DNA of 64,000 nt from Solirubrobacteraceae bacterium (GTDB lineage Bacteria; Actinomycetota; Thermoleophilia; Solirubrobacterales; Solirubrobacteraceae), in assembly GCA_017882375.1 (NCBI GenBank), contig JADGPP010000002.1, positions 1 to 64,000 of the forward strand, written 5' to 3'. The notes beneath the pieces were generated by a model. That model was not told the origin of the DNA. It made no database searches and worked only from the letters and a program-made list of their open reading frames with translations. A program made the translations under genes and the position numbers. This document shows positions 29,555 through 36,854 of the stretch, one piece after another (within the stretch, counting starts at the first letter, position 1; the number at the start of each line of letters is the position of its first letter).

Positions 29555-30448
29555 TCAGCTGGCCAGCCGACCGAACTTCTCGCGCAGGCGGCGATAGAAG
29601 GACGAGCCGGGCAGTTGGGCGATCGTGCCGATGTCGTTGACGAAGCGCGCGTCGACCTTGGCGCCCGGGGCGATCTCCCCGGCCGGACGTCCGTCCAGCG
29701 CGATGTCCAGCGCGTCGAGCGAGCGGTTGTGGATCGTCAGGCGGTCGCCCGGGGCGACCACCAGCGCGCGCGCCGTCAGCGAATGCGGCGCGATGAACGA
29801 CACCACGAACCCTTCGACCCCCCACGCCATCACCGGTCCGCCGTTGGCGAGGTTGTAGCCGGTCGATCCCGCCGGTGTAGCCACGACTAGCCCGTCGCAG
29901 CGCACGTTGCCGACGACCTCGCCTTCGATCTCGTAGGCGATCTCGGCGACGCGCTCGCCGACCTTGCGGTGGATCGCGATGTCGTTGACCGCCCGCCGAG
30001 CGTCCTGCGTCGATGCCCTCGCGTCGGTCTCGTCTGCGGTGCCCGAGCCCTCGGCGGAGGGCTGCAGCACGATCGCCGGCAGGCGCAGCAGCTCGAAGTC
30101 GCCGTCGAGCGCGCGGCGCATGCCCGCCTCGATCTCCCCCGGCTCAACCGTCGCGAGAAAGCCGATCTCACCGAAGTTGACGGCGAACACCGGCACGCTC
30201 GTCCCTGAGTAGAGCCGCAGCGCCTTGAGGATCGTGCCGTCGCCGCCGAGCACCAGACAGAGCTCGACGTCGTCCTTCACCGGCGCGTCGACGTGCAGGC
30301 CCGGGCAGCTCTGCAGGCCGTGCTTGCGCGTCTCCTCCGCGTCCAGGCGCAGCGTCACGCCGGCCGCGGCGGCCTGCTCGACCAGCCGTCGCAGCTGGTG
30401 CGTCGTGTCGTCGGGGCGTCGGTGCGTGAGCACGGTGAACTCCCTCAC
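29555..30448 (-). CDS. nadK: NAD kinase
   Basis: 297 aa. Contains the GGDG motif in LCLVLGGDGTILKALRLYSGT, FGEIGFLATVEPGEIE, VNDIAIHRK (the NE/D motif region) and ATPAGSTGYNLANGGPVM, all typical of ATP-NAD kinases. It makes NADP from NAD. The start is GTG at 30446-30448, overlapping the tlyA stop (GTGA), so the two are translationally coupled. An Asp/Ala/Glu-rich loop near residues 125-148 is longer than usual. Confidence 0.95.
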   Translation of the reverse strand: MREFTVLTHRRPDDTTHQLRRLVEQAAAAGVTLRLDAEETRKHGLQSCPGLHVDAPVKDDVELCLVLGGDGTILKALRLYSGTSVPVFAVNFGEIGFLATVEPGEIEAGMRRALDGDFELLRLPAIVLQPSAEGSGTADETDARASTQDARRAVNDIAIHRKVGERVAEIAYEIEGEVVGNVRCDGLVVATPAGSTGYNLANGGPVMAWGVEGFVVSFIAPHSLTARALVVAPGDRLTIHNRSLDALDIALDGRPAGEIAPGAKVDARFVNDIGTIAQLPGSSFYRRLREKFGRLAS

Positions 30449-31290
30449 GGCTCCACCTCGCGCGCGAGTCGCTGCAGCCGCTCTCCGGCCGCCTCGTCGT
30501 CCTGCTCGCCGGGCAGGATCGCATCGGGCGGGCGCGCGTCGTCGCCGGGGCGACCAGGATCGGCCAGCCACACGAACGTCTCGCGGTTGCCCTTCGGTCC
30601 GGGCAGGCCGGAGGAGCGATACCCGAGCACGGCCGCGCCCAGCGACAGCGCCGCCTCGCCGACGGCCACCAGCGCTGCGCGGCGCTCGCCGGCGTCGCGC
30701 ACGACACCGCCCTTGCCGACGCGGCCGCGGCCCACCTCGAACTGCGGCTTGACGAGCGCCAGCACGTCGTATCCGGGCGCCAGGCACGCCAGCACCGCTC
30801 CGAGCACCTTCGCCAGCGAGATGAACGACACATCGACGACCGCCAGGTCGGGTGCGTAGGCAAGCATCTGCGGCGTCAGCTCGCGGGCGTTGCAGCGCTC
30901 CATCACCGACACGCGCGGATCGTTGCGCAGGCTCCAGGCCAGCAAGCCGTAGCCGACGTCCACCGCGATCACCGCGGCGGCGCCGCGCTGCAGCAGGCAG
31001 TCGCTGAAGCCGCCGGTCGAGGCACCGACGTCAAGCGCGCGCCGGCCGCTCACGTCGAATCCCCAGTCGCCCAGCGCGTTGGCCAGCTTGATCCCCCCGC
31101 GCGAGACGAACTGCGGACGCTCGTCGACGCTCACGCGCTCCTGCACATCCACCATCTCGCCGGGCTTCACCGCACGGCGCTCGGCCGCCCCGACACGCAC
31201 CTCTCCGGCCATCACCGACGCCGCCGCACGGCTGCGCGAGGAGAACAGCCCACGCTCGGCGAGCAGCGCATCGAGACGTCGCTTTCCCAT
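30445..31290 (-). CDS. tlyA: TlyA family rRNA 2'-O-methyltransferase
   Basis: 281 aa. An N-terminal S4 RNA-binding domain (RRLDALLAERGLFSSRSRAAASVMAGEVRVG) precedes an FtsJ-like SAM domain with RRALDVGASTGGFSDCLLQRGA and VKPQFEVGRG. TlyA methylates 16S and 23S rRNA riboses in mycobacteria and sets capreomycin sensitivity (family knowledge). The ATG at 31290 begins the S4 domain; a longer frame is open to 31371 but crosses a palindrome. In related genomes dxs normally lies directly upstream; here a 3.1-kb insertion separates them. Confidence 0.92.
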   Translation of the reverse strand: MGKRRLDALLAERGLFSSRSRAAASVMAGEVRVGAAERRAVKPGEMVDVQERVSVDERPQFVSRGGIKLANALGDWGFDVSGRRALDVGASTGGFSDCLLQRGAAAVIAVDVGYGLLAWSLRNDPRVSVMERCNARELTPQMLAYAPDLAVVDVSFISLAKVLGAVLACLAPGYDVLALVKPQFEVGRGRVGKGGVVRDAGERRAALVAVGEAALSLGAAVLGYRSSGLPGPKGNRETFVWLADPGRPGDDARPPDAILPGEQDDEAAGERLQRLAREVEP

Positions 31291-31314
31291 GCCCAACGAA
31301 CCCTTACACACAAG

Positions 31315-31336
31315 TGCCCCCGGTGCACCGGGGGCA
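31315..31336 (-). promoter_or_regulatory. 22-nt perfect palindrome in the tlyA leader
   Basis: A perfect inverted repeat with arms TGCCCCCGGTG and CACCGGGGGCA ends 24 nt upstream of the tlyA start. On the minus strand only a weak T-containing stretch follows, so it could be an attenuator, a leftover terminator of the dxs transcript, or a protein site. Confidence 0.4.
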
Positions 31337-31372
31337 TCTGCCAAGGAGCTGGTCGCGCCGCGCGGGCTCAAC

Positions 31373-31410
31373 TGTGAGCAAGCTCACAGTTGGTCATTGA
31401 CTGTATAAGC
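31373..31410 (-). repeat. left terminal inverted repeat of the element
   Basis: Read on the minus strand: GCTTATA, a variable stretch, TGACCAACTGTGAGC, TT, GCTCACA. Here the palindrome is extended: AACTGTGAGC and GCTCACAGTT flank AA at 31380-31381, with 11-bp perfect arms over 31369-31392. TATACA in the outer-facing direction resembles a -10 box pointing to tlyA. Confidence 0.7.
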
Positions 31411-31436
31411 GCCAATGATGCCGGGCAAGCGTGCCG

Positions 31437-32243
31437 CTAAGCCGGAAACAGCGTGCTAAGCCGCTCAAGGCACCGATTCATAAAGAGCGCCAGGAGCCGA
31501 ATGTCCCGCAAGGTGACCATGTACTCACCTGCGCCGAGCGATATCTCGGGGGACAGGTCGCCCTCCACGCGCACCTTGGCCTGCTCGTTGGCGATGTCGA
31601 ACTGAATCCCCATGACATTTGTGCCGTCTTCCAGAGTCGAGTCGGGTCGGATGATCCAGCGGCTGCGAAGCGTGCGCGGCGGATCATCGGGCGAGCGGTC
31701 CAGGACCCACTTCAAGCCCCTGATCCCGATGCTGCCCCATCGTGGCGCGAGTACTCGGTGCTTGTCCGAGTCCGACATCTCCTTGAGCAGCCACAGCGGG
31801 TGTCTCGCGCCTTCAAAGCCGCGCCATCGGTGGTAAGGCTGCAGCTCGTCAAGGACTGTGATCGCCGCCTTGCTTACATGGCGATGCTTGATGACTGGTT
31901 TTTCGAGGAAACGTTGCCGCGAGAGCGCAACGGGCAGTTCGACCTGACGTTTGATAGCTTCGACCTTATGCCGCCCGCGCTTGCGGGCCGCGAGCTGCCA
32001 GACAGCGTGATTGAGCGCCGAGATGCACTCATACGCGAACTCGCCGACGGTAACGCTGAGGGTGAGCGGGGGTTCCTCGATGATCCGCGCCTTTCCGACG
32101 TGGTGATCGATCTTGGCGTCGTAATCGACGGCCACTCGGTAGGGCTCACGTTCCAGGAACGTCCGGGCATCCGCCTCCAGTCGCTCAAGATGTTCCCCCG
32201 CTCTCTGGAGCTTGGCTTCGACGCCATCGAGTGGCCGTTCCAA
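31437..32243 (-). CDS. hypothetical protein of mobile-element type
   Basis: 268 aa, probably starting from TTG at 32243 with GAGGG about 12 nt upstream. It begins LDGVEAKLQRAGEHLERLEADARTFLEREPYRVAVDYD and contains TVGEFAYECISALNHAVWQLAA and WLLKEMSDSDKHRV, a pattern I associate with accessory proteins on actinobacterial phage-like and mobile DNA. I cannot name the family. No membrane segments. It is the leftmost gene of the insertion, transcribed toward the left end. Confidence 0.6.
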   Translation of the reverse strand: MERPLDGVEAKLQRAGEHLERLEADARTFLEREPYRVAVDYDAKIDHHVGKARIIEEPPLTLSVTVGEFAYECISALNHAVWQLAARKRGRHKVEAIKRQVELPVALSRQRFLEKPVIKHRHVSKAAITVLDELQPYHRWRGFEGARHPLWLLKEMSDSDKHRVLAPRWGSIGIRGLKWVLDRSPDDPPRTLRSRWIIRPDSTLEDGTNVMGIQFDIANEQAKVRVEGDLSPEISLGAGEYMVTLRDIRLLALFMNRCLERLSTLFPA

Positions 32244-32264
32244 CGCTCGCTACCCTCGTCCTAG

Positions 32265-32447
32265 ATGGCTGACGAGACGCACAACGCGGAGCCTACCCAG
32301 CAGACGAAACCGGCGAAGGGCAAACCGCTGACGATCCCCATACCAACGCGGGGAGCCTTCGACCGCTTCGTCAGGAAGGTGGCCGGTCCCCCAAGAGGTC
32401 GTAAACGCCCTGCCGAGACAGACCCGCCTCCCGAGCGATCCGAGTGA
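32265..32447 (+). CDS. small basic protein, hypothetical
   Basis: 60 aa: acidic start MADETHNAEPTQQ, then KGKPLTIPIPTRGAFDRFVRKVAG and a Pro/Arg-rich end. The 'IPxPxRxxFxxxxRKVA' pattern recurs, from memory, in short proteins on actinobacterial mobile DNA. It is divergent from the gene at 32243 and its 3' end overlaps the HTH gene on the other strand by 77 nt. No Shine-Dalgarno site. Tentative. Confidence 0.4.
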   Translation: MADETHNAEPTQQTKPAKGKPLTIPIPTRGAFDRFVRKVAGPPRGRKRPAETDPPPERSE

Positions 32448-32580
32448 TCGAGACGCCTTGCTCATGCGCCTGGCTCGCGTAGTCGCGTAGAGCAGCCGCC
32501 GCTTCGCGGCTTTCCTGTTTGAGCCGCGTCCGCTTCTTTGCCGCCCGCTTCAACGCGCGGATGATCGTGTCCTCGCTCAT
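32371..32580 (-). CDS. small helix-turn-helix protein coupled to the transposase
   Basis: 69 aa. A basic helix (RALKRAAKKRTRLKQESREAAAALRDYA) is followed by an HTH reading ITRIAREAGLSRQGVYDLLG, like the recognition helices of sigma-70 region 4 or HTH_23-type regulators. Its ATG overlaps the transposase stop (ATGA), so the two are made together. It may control the transposase promoter, where two palindromes lie (inference). Confidence 0.7.
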   Translation of the reverse strand: MSEDTIIRALKRAAKKRTRLKQESREAAAALRDYASQAHEQGVSITRIAREAGLSRQGVYDLLGDRPPS

Positions 32581-33548
32581 GCGTCGATCCGATCAAGCAA
32601 CGCCGCGAACATAGATGTTTCGGCATAGCGGGCATTGCGCCGCCAGACGAACTCGTTCAGATAGCCCTGTAGCCAGCGGTGCGACACCTTGCGATAGGTG
32701 CCGCGAATCGCGGGCTTCAAGTGCCCGAAGAATCCCTCGATGGTGTTCGTGTGCGTGTCGCCTTCGACGTAGACGCCGGACGAGTGGTTGATCCGACTAT
32801 GGGCCAGGAAATGGCGCTCCAAGCCTTTGTACGCGCCCCACTCGTCCGTGACGATGATCGATTCCGGTTCGACCCACTCAACGAGCTTCGCTTTCAGCGC
32901 GGGTCCACGGCGCGAGGGCAGGACAGTCGCCTTGACGCGCCCACCGCGTTCGACGGCAGCAAACACGGTTGCTCTACTACGTTCGCGCAGTTTCATCGCC
33001 TCGGAGCGCCGAGAACGCCCGAGAGCAATCTGCGGGTGCTGGCCGTGGGGTTTGCGTGGCTTACCGTCCACTGAGGTCTCATCGGCCTCTATGTCGCCTC
33101 TCAGCGGCTCTCCGTCGTCAGCCATCAACTCGTTGCGGATCTTGTTGAGCATCCGCCACGCCGTCCGGTAGGAGACGCCGATCTCGCGCTCTAGCTGCTT
33201 GGCCGACAGGCCGCAGCGAGTGCTAGCCATCATGTACATCGCGTAGTACCAGAGGTGCAGCGAGGTCGATGACTTGGCGAAGATCGTCCCTGCGGTCGGG
33301 TGGACGTGATGCCCGCAGCCGGTGCAGGTCCACGATTGGCGACCCTGAGCGGTCGCGTACTTCTTGAACACGCGCTCGCGCTCGCACTTCGGGCACTCGG
33401 CGTGTTCGCCGTCCGGCGCGTAGCGCTGGCGCCACAGATGCTCCAAGCACGAAGCATCGTCAGGGAACTCGCGCATGAACTCCATGAGCGAGAACGTCGA
33501 GTCCGAACAGGCCGTTCGGATCGGTTCGTGTCGATTGACGGGAGGCAT
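32577..33548 (-). CDS. IS1595-family transposase (ISXO2-like)
   Basis: 323 aa, apparently intact. The N-terminal zinc ribbon is CPKC...CTGCGHH in EHAECPKCERERVFKKY...WTCTGCGHHVHPTAGTIF; the catalytic DDE-type domain has DIEADETSVDGKPRKPHG, IIVTDEWGAYKGL and HTNTIEGFFGHLKPAIRGTYRKV, the order typical of IS1595 members. Start ATG 33548. Two palindromes lie immediately upstream. The inverted repeats I find (31373 and 34461) are about 0.95-1.2 kb away on each side, so the element is larger than a simple IS. Confidence 0.9.
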   Translation of the reverse strand: MPPVNRHEPIRTACSDSTFSLMEFMREFPDDASCLEHLWRQRYAPDGEHAECPKCERERVFKKYATAQGRQSWTCTGCGHHVHPTAGTIFAKSSTSLHLWYYAMYMMASTRCGLSAKQLEREIGVSYRTAWRMLNKIRNELMADDGEPLRGDIEADETSVDGKPRKPHGQHPQIALGRSRRSEAMKLRERSRATVFAAVERGGRVKATVLPSRRGPALKAKLVEWVEPESIIVTDEWGAYKGLERHFLAHSRINHSSGVYVEGDTHTNTIEGFFGHLKPAIRGTYRKVSHRWLQGYLNEFVWRRNARYAETSMFAALLDRIDA

Positions 33549-33550
33549 AG

Positions 33551-33594
33551 TGTCAATATACTTGACAGAGCGGCGGATGTCAAGTCCCTTGACA
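33551..33594. promoter_or_regulatory. twin palindromes TGTCAA-N5-TTGACA, candidate operators
   Basis: 33551-33567 (spacer TATAC) and 33578-33594 (spacer GTCCC) have identical architecture and lie 27 nt apart centre to centre. They lie 3 nt upstream of the transposase start and at the start of the divergent gene at 33577, so one repressor could silence both directions. The HTH protein encoded downstream of the transposase is the natural candidate. Confidence 0.7.
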
Positions 33595-33984
33595 GCAGGT
33601 CATCGCGTCCAGTCGTCCAATACCGAGGCGATGCTCGCCTCGGTCCCCGCTTGGCTCGATGCGCTCGATCCCGGGATAGCGCGATACGTAGACGTGCTCA
33701 ACGCGTCCGGCGTCGAGACGTTTGAGTCCTGCGAGGGTGGAGACGGGCACGCCTTCACGGAGCCGACCATTCGCTTTTACGGCGAGCGCGGCGAGGGCTT
33801 CCGTGCCCTCTCCATCGCCGTCCAACACGACCTACCCGTGAGCGAACTCCGTCGCTACTGGCAGGTCAATCGCGCTGGGGAGCCAGAAGGTCCCCATTGG
33901 GAGCTGACGTTCCGCTCTAGAGGCGCGCGCATTCCTTGCACGGGGGACGCCCGGCAGTCCCCGGCGTCCTGTGCTCGGGCTTGA
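33577..33984 (+). CDS. hypothetical protein of phage/mobile-element type
   Basis: 135 aa from ATG 33577, or 117 aa from ATG 33631. The core reads VPAWLDALDPGIARYVDVLNASGVETFESCEGGDGHAFTEPTIRFYGERGEGFRALSIA...LPVSELRRYWQVNRAGEPEGPHWELTFR; 'GxETFESCxGGxGHxxxEPTxRF' is, from memory, a recurring small protein of actinobacterial phages and islands. Function unknown. If the first ATG is used, the start lies inside the second palindrome. Its last 68 nt overlap a convergent gene. Confidence 0.6.
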   Translation: MSSPLTAGHRVQSSNTEAMLASVPAWLDALDPGIARYVDVLNASGVETFESCEGGDGHAFTEPTIRFYGERGEGFRALSIAVQHDLPVSELRRYWQVNRAGEPEGPHWELTFRSRGARIPCTGDARQSPASCARA

Positions 33985-34186
33985 TCCGTTTTCCGTCCTG
34001 GCATGCGTTGTTGTTGTGGTAGACGTTGCGCTCCCCACCATACTCGGGGACGCTGGTGTGGAATGGATTGACCTTCACTTGCTGTGCTCCAATCTCTGCG
34101 CGGGCCGCCCACTGGTATAGGACTACGAGACCCGAACAGTCGTTCGTAAGGATGTACGAGCCACCGGACACGACGCCGATCTGCAT
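33917..34186 (-). CDS. small Cys-rich hypothetical protein
   Basis: About 89 aa from the ATG at 34186 (a longer in-frame start is possible). The C-terminal part RNVYHNNNACQDGKRIKPEHRTPGTAGRPPCKECARL carries a short motif seen in many mobile-element proteins: YHxNxxCxxGxxI...GxGxxPxCxxC (family knowledge, from memory). The paired Cys could bind a metal. The first ~45 residues are not recognisable. No good Shine-Dalgarno site. Confidence 0.5.
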   Translation of the reverse strand: MQIGVVSGGSYILTNDCSGLVVLYQWAARAEIGAQQVKVNPFHTSVPEYGGERNVYHNNNACQDGKRIKPEHRTPGTAGRPPCKECARL

Positions 34187-34283
34187 GCAAGGATCTCGCT
34201 GCGCCTTGCCATCTGGCTGCGCTTGCTGATGCTCCAAGGCGGCCCGGGCTGGTACCCGGGTCGCCGCACTTAGACTCACCGGC

Positions 34284-34451
34284 GTGCTCCTGATCCCCGC
34301 CCTCGCCGGCAGCGTCGTGCTCATTGGAGCCGGAGGCCTCATCCTCGCCACGGGCGGGTCGCTCCGGCCCGCAGGTGCAGCGCTGATCGGTCTAGGCGTC
34401 CTACTGCTGGTCCTAGCCGTGATCTCGGCTGCGAGCTACAACGCCTCCTAG
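34284..34451 (+). CDS. 55-aa small membrane protein
   Basis: Starts at GTG 34284 and ends at TAG 34449-34451. Two hydrophobic segments are clear: LAGSVVLIGAGGLILATGG and AGAALIGLGVLLLVLAVIS, joined by SLRPA. A TAGACT box at 34271-34276 ends 7 nt before the GTG, so a leaderless transcript is likely. It is the last gene before the right inverted repeat. Function unknown. Confidence 0.5.
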   Translation: MLLIPALAGSVVLIGAGGLILATGGSLRPAGAALIGLGVLLLVLAVISAASYNAS

Positions 34452-34460
34452 CGAAGCCGC

Positions 34461-34498
34461 GCTTATATAGAGACTGACCAACTGTGAGCAAGCTCACA
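34461..34498 (+). repeat. right terminal inverted repeat of the element
   Basis: GCTTATATAG at the inner side, TGACCAACTGTGAGC, AA, then GCTCACA at the outer side. It matches the left copy on the other strand at 32 of 38 positions. TATATAG resembles a -10 box pointing outward (rightward). Confidence 0.7.
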
Positions 34499-34810
34499 CA
34501 GGTCCCCATACGGGGTGAGCATCATGGTGAGCGTACCCGCAGCACTGCAGCATCCCTCCTCCCTCGAGACGGCCCGCTTCCCCGGCGGGCCGTCTCATTT
34601 AACGCTCGACCGCGACGCTCGCGCCGGCCGCAAGACCGACCGTATAGACCATTGCTATCGGACTGCGCAGGAGCAGGCACTGGTACCGCGGGACACGACT
34701 CCCGCGCCCGCACGACTCCCGCGTAACAGCGGGCGCCGAACGCCACGAACGGCGCGACCGGGCGGCGGGACCCCGTCCCCGTCCACCCGGCCCACGATGA
34801 CGGCTGAGCT
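34499..34810. other. 312-nt gene-free stretch between the element and dxs
   Basis: No convincing coding frame; open frames here lack codon bias and known motifs. It contains a small stem CCCC-ata-CGGGG near 34504, the strong hairpin at 34566-34596, and an AT-richer patch near 34640-34660. A short transcript from the right inverted repeat to the hairpin is possible (see findings). Confidence 0.4.
34566..34596 (+). terminator. strong hairpin, rightward terminator
   Basis: Perfect 12-bp stem GAGACGGCCCGC / GCGGGCCGTCTC with a 7-nt loop, followed by ATTTAA on the plus strand. It is a good intrinsic terminator for plus-strand RNA; on the minus strand (dxs direction) there is no T-run, but the hairpin could still slow transcription. 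Confidence 0.65.
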
Positions 34811-36847
34811 CTAGGCCTCGACGATCGCCGAGGCGCGGTCGGAGATCGCCGCCAAGACCCGCTCGGCGATGCGCTCGGGCGTGAAGCCGACCTCCTCGTA
34901 CAGGAGCGCTGGCTTGCCGTGCGTGACGTAGCGGTCGGGCAGGCCGACGCGCAGGATGCGGGGCGTCGCTCCTGTCTCGTTGAGCGTCTCCCAGACGGCC
35001 GAGCCGAAGCCGCCGGCGAGGACGCCCTCCTCGACGGTCACGAGCAGATCGTGCTCGGCGGCGAGCTGGGCCATCAGCCCGGCGTCGATCGGCTTGGCAA
35101 AGCGCGCGTCGACGACGGTGACGGAGATGTCGCGCCCGGCGAGCTCCTGCGCGGCCGCGAGCGCCTTGCCGACGCCGCTGCCGTAGCCGATCAACGCCAC
35201 GCGCCGGCCGGCCGTTTCGCCGGCGCCGCCCTCGCGCAGGATCTCGCCCGTGCCGATCGCGATCGGTCGCGGCTCGCTCGGCAGGGGGACGCCCATTCCT
35301 TCGCCGCGCGGGTAGCGCATGGCGATCGGGCCGTCGAAGACGAGCGCCGTGCGCAGCATGTGCACGAGCATCGCCTCGTCGCGCGGCGCCATCAGCACGA
35401 TGTTCGGCAGGCAGCGCAGGTAGGCGATGTCGAACGCCCCGTGGTGGGTCGGACCGTCGTCGCCGACGAGGCCGGCACGGTCCATGGCGAACACGACGTT
35501 GAGCTTCTGCAGGCACACGTCGTGCACGATCTGGTCGTAGGCGCGCTGCAGGAAGGTCGAGTAGATCGCGGCGACCGGCTTGACCCCCTCCAGTGCCAGG
35601 CCGGAGGCGAACAGGATCGCTTGCTGCTCGGCGATGCCCACGTCGAAGTAGCGCTCGGGCATCGCCTTCTGCAGGATGCTCAGCCCGGTGCCGGAGTTCA
35701 TCGCCGCGGTGATCCCGACGACGCGCGCGTCGCGTTCGCACTCGCGCACCAGCGCCTCGCCGAAGACCTGGGTGTACTGCGGCGCCGGCACCTTCGCGGG
35801 CTTGGTCGTCACGCGGTCCTCGCGCGAGGCGGCGCTCGCGGGCAGCCCGTTGACGATCGACTTGGGCTTTGCGGCGTGCCACTCCTCCATGCCCTCCAAG
35901 CCGCCGTCCTCGGCCGGCGCGAAGCCCTTGCCCTTGACGGTGGCGATGTGCACGACGACCGGTCGTTCGGCCGCCAGTGCCTCGCGCAGTGCCTCGCGCA
36001 GCGTGCGAACGTCGTGGCCGTCGACGACGCCCATGTAGGCCCAGTCGAGCTCCTCCCACCACAGGCCGGGCGCCCAGAAGGCCTTGATCGACTCCTTCAG
36101 CTGGGGTCCGAGCCGCTCGAACGCCGAGCCGATCCCGCCGGGCAGGCGCGTCAGCCCGCCCTCGACCTCGGCGCGCGCGTGCCACAGCTTCGGGTTCAGG
36201 CGCACGCGGTTGAAGTAGCGCGACAGCGCGCCGACGTTCGGCGCGATCGACATGCCGTTGTCGTTGAGGACGACCACCATCGGCGTGCCCAGGCCGCCGG
36301 CCTGGCCGATCGCCTCGAAGGCGACGCCGCCGGTCATCGCGCCGTCGCCGATCACCGCGACGACCTTGCCGTCGGCCTCGCCGCCGAGGTGACGCATGCC
36401 CTCCTTCAGTCCGACCGCGTAGCCGATCGACGTCGAGGCGTGGCCGGCGCCCATGATGTCGTGCTCGGACTCCTCGCGCGAGCAGAACGGCGCGATGCCG
36501 CCGTACTGGCGGATCGTGGCAAGGCTGTCGCGCCGGCCGGTGAGGATCTTGTGCGGGTAGGCCTGGTGGCCGACGTCCCAGAGGATCTTGTCTTTCGGCG
36601 ACTCGAGCACCGAATGCAGCGCGACGGCCAGCTCGCACGTGCCGAGGTTGGCGCCGAAGTGCCCGCCGATCTCACCGACTGTGTCGATGATGTGCTTGCG
36701 CACCTCCTGGGCGACGGTCGCGAGCTCCTGCTCGGACAGGCCGTGCAGGTCCTGCGGCCCGTCGATCGAGTCGAGCAGGCGCACAGGCTGGCGCGCAGCC
36801 GGCTGGCCCTCGCCGGCGTCGTCGTTGGACTTTGGCTTGCGGTTCAT
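34811..36847 (-). CDS. dxs: 1-deoxy-D-xylulose-5-phosphate synthase
   Basis: 678 aa transketolase-like enzyme. TPP site: WDVGHQAYPHKILTGRRD, ASTSIGYAVGLKEG, and GDGAMTGGVAFEAI ... LNDNGMSIAPNVG. The Pyr domain has QQAILFASGLALEG and DRAGLVGDDGPTHHGAFD. It makes DXP from pyruvate and glyceraldehyde-3-phosphate, the first step of the non-mevalonate pathway and a source for thiamine and pyridoxal. It starts 7 nt after the ispA stop. Downstream, the usual neighbour tlyA is displaced by the inserted element. The N-terminal ~25 residues are a variable, hydrophilic extension. Confidence 0.97.
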   Translation of the reverse strand: MNRKPKSNDDAGEGQPAARQPVRLLDSIDGPQDLHGLSEQELATVAQEVRKHIIDTVGEIGGHFGANLGTCELAVALHSVLESPKDKILWDVGHQAYPHKILTGRRDSLATIRQYGGIAPFCSREESEHDIMGAGHASTSIGYAVGLKEGMRHLGGEADGKVVAVIGDGAMTGGVAFEAIGQAGGLGTPMVVVLNDNGMSIAPNVGALSRYFNRVRLNPKLWHARAEVEGGLTRLPGGIGSAFERLGPQLKESIKAFWAPGLWWEELDWAYMGVVDGHDVRTLREALREALAAERPVVVHIATVKGKGFAPAEDGGLEGMEEWHAAKPKSIVNGLPASAASREDRVTTKPAKVPAPQYTQVFGEALVRECERDARVVGITAAMNSGTGLSILQKAMPERYFDVGIAEQQAILFASGLALEGVKPVAAIYSTFLQRAYDQIVHDVCLQKLNVVFAMDRAGLVGDDGPTHHGAFDIAYLRCLPNIVLMAPRDEAMLVHMLRTALVFDGPIAMRYPRGEGMGVPLPSEPRPIAIGTGEILREGGAGETAGRRVALIGYGSGVGKALAAAQELAGRDISVTVVDARFAKPIDAGLMAQLAAEHDLLVTVEEGVLAGGFGSAVWETLNETGATPRILRVGLPDRYVTHGKPALLYEEVGFTPERIAERVLAAISDRASAIVEA

Positions 36848-36854
36848 GTTCGCC

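Larger units (their letters stand above)
31373..34498. mobile_element. 3.1-kb insertion element with palindromic inverted ends and an IS1595-type transposase
   Basis: Bounded by two 38-bp inverted repeats that agree at 32 positions. Each has GCTTATA on the inner side, then TGACCAACTGTGAGC, then GCTCACA on the outer side; the outer part is itself a palindrome. Inside are a transposase gene, a coupled HTH gene and several passenger-like small genes. It separates dxs from tlyA, which are usually adjacent (family knowledge of gene order). I find no convincing target duplication, so the exact ends are uncertain. Base composition inside is slightly less GC-rich than around it. Confidence 0.65.

Noticed and set aside
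33551..33594. reading the TGTCAA palindromes as the IS1595 terminal repeat
   Set aside because: I find no matching copy on the other side of the transposase, and they sit at the promoter; operators fit better.
34484..34814. overlapping plus-strand frames of 80 and 99 codons after the insertion
   Set aside because: No ribosome binding site, no conserved pattern, and they run through a strong terminator hairpin.
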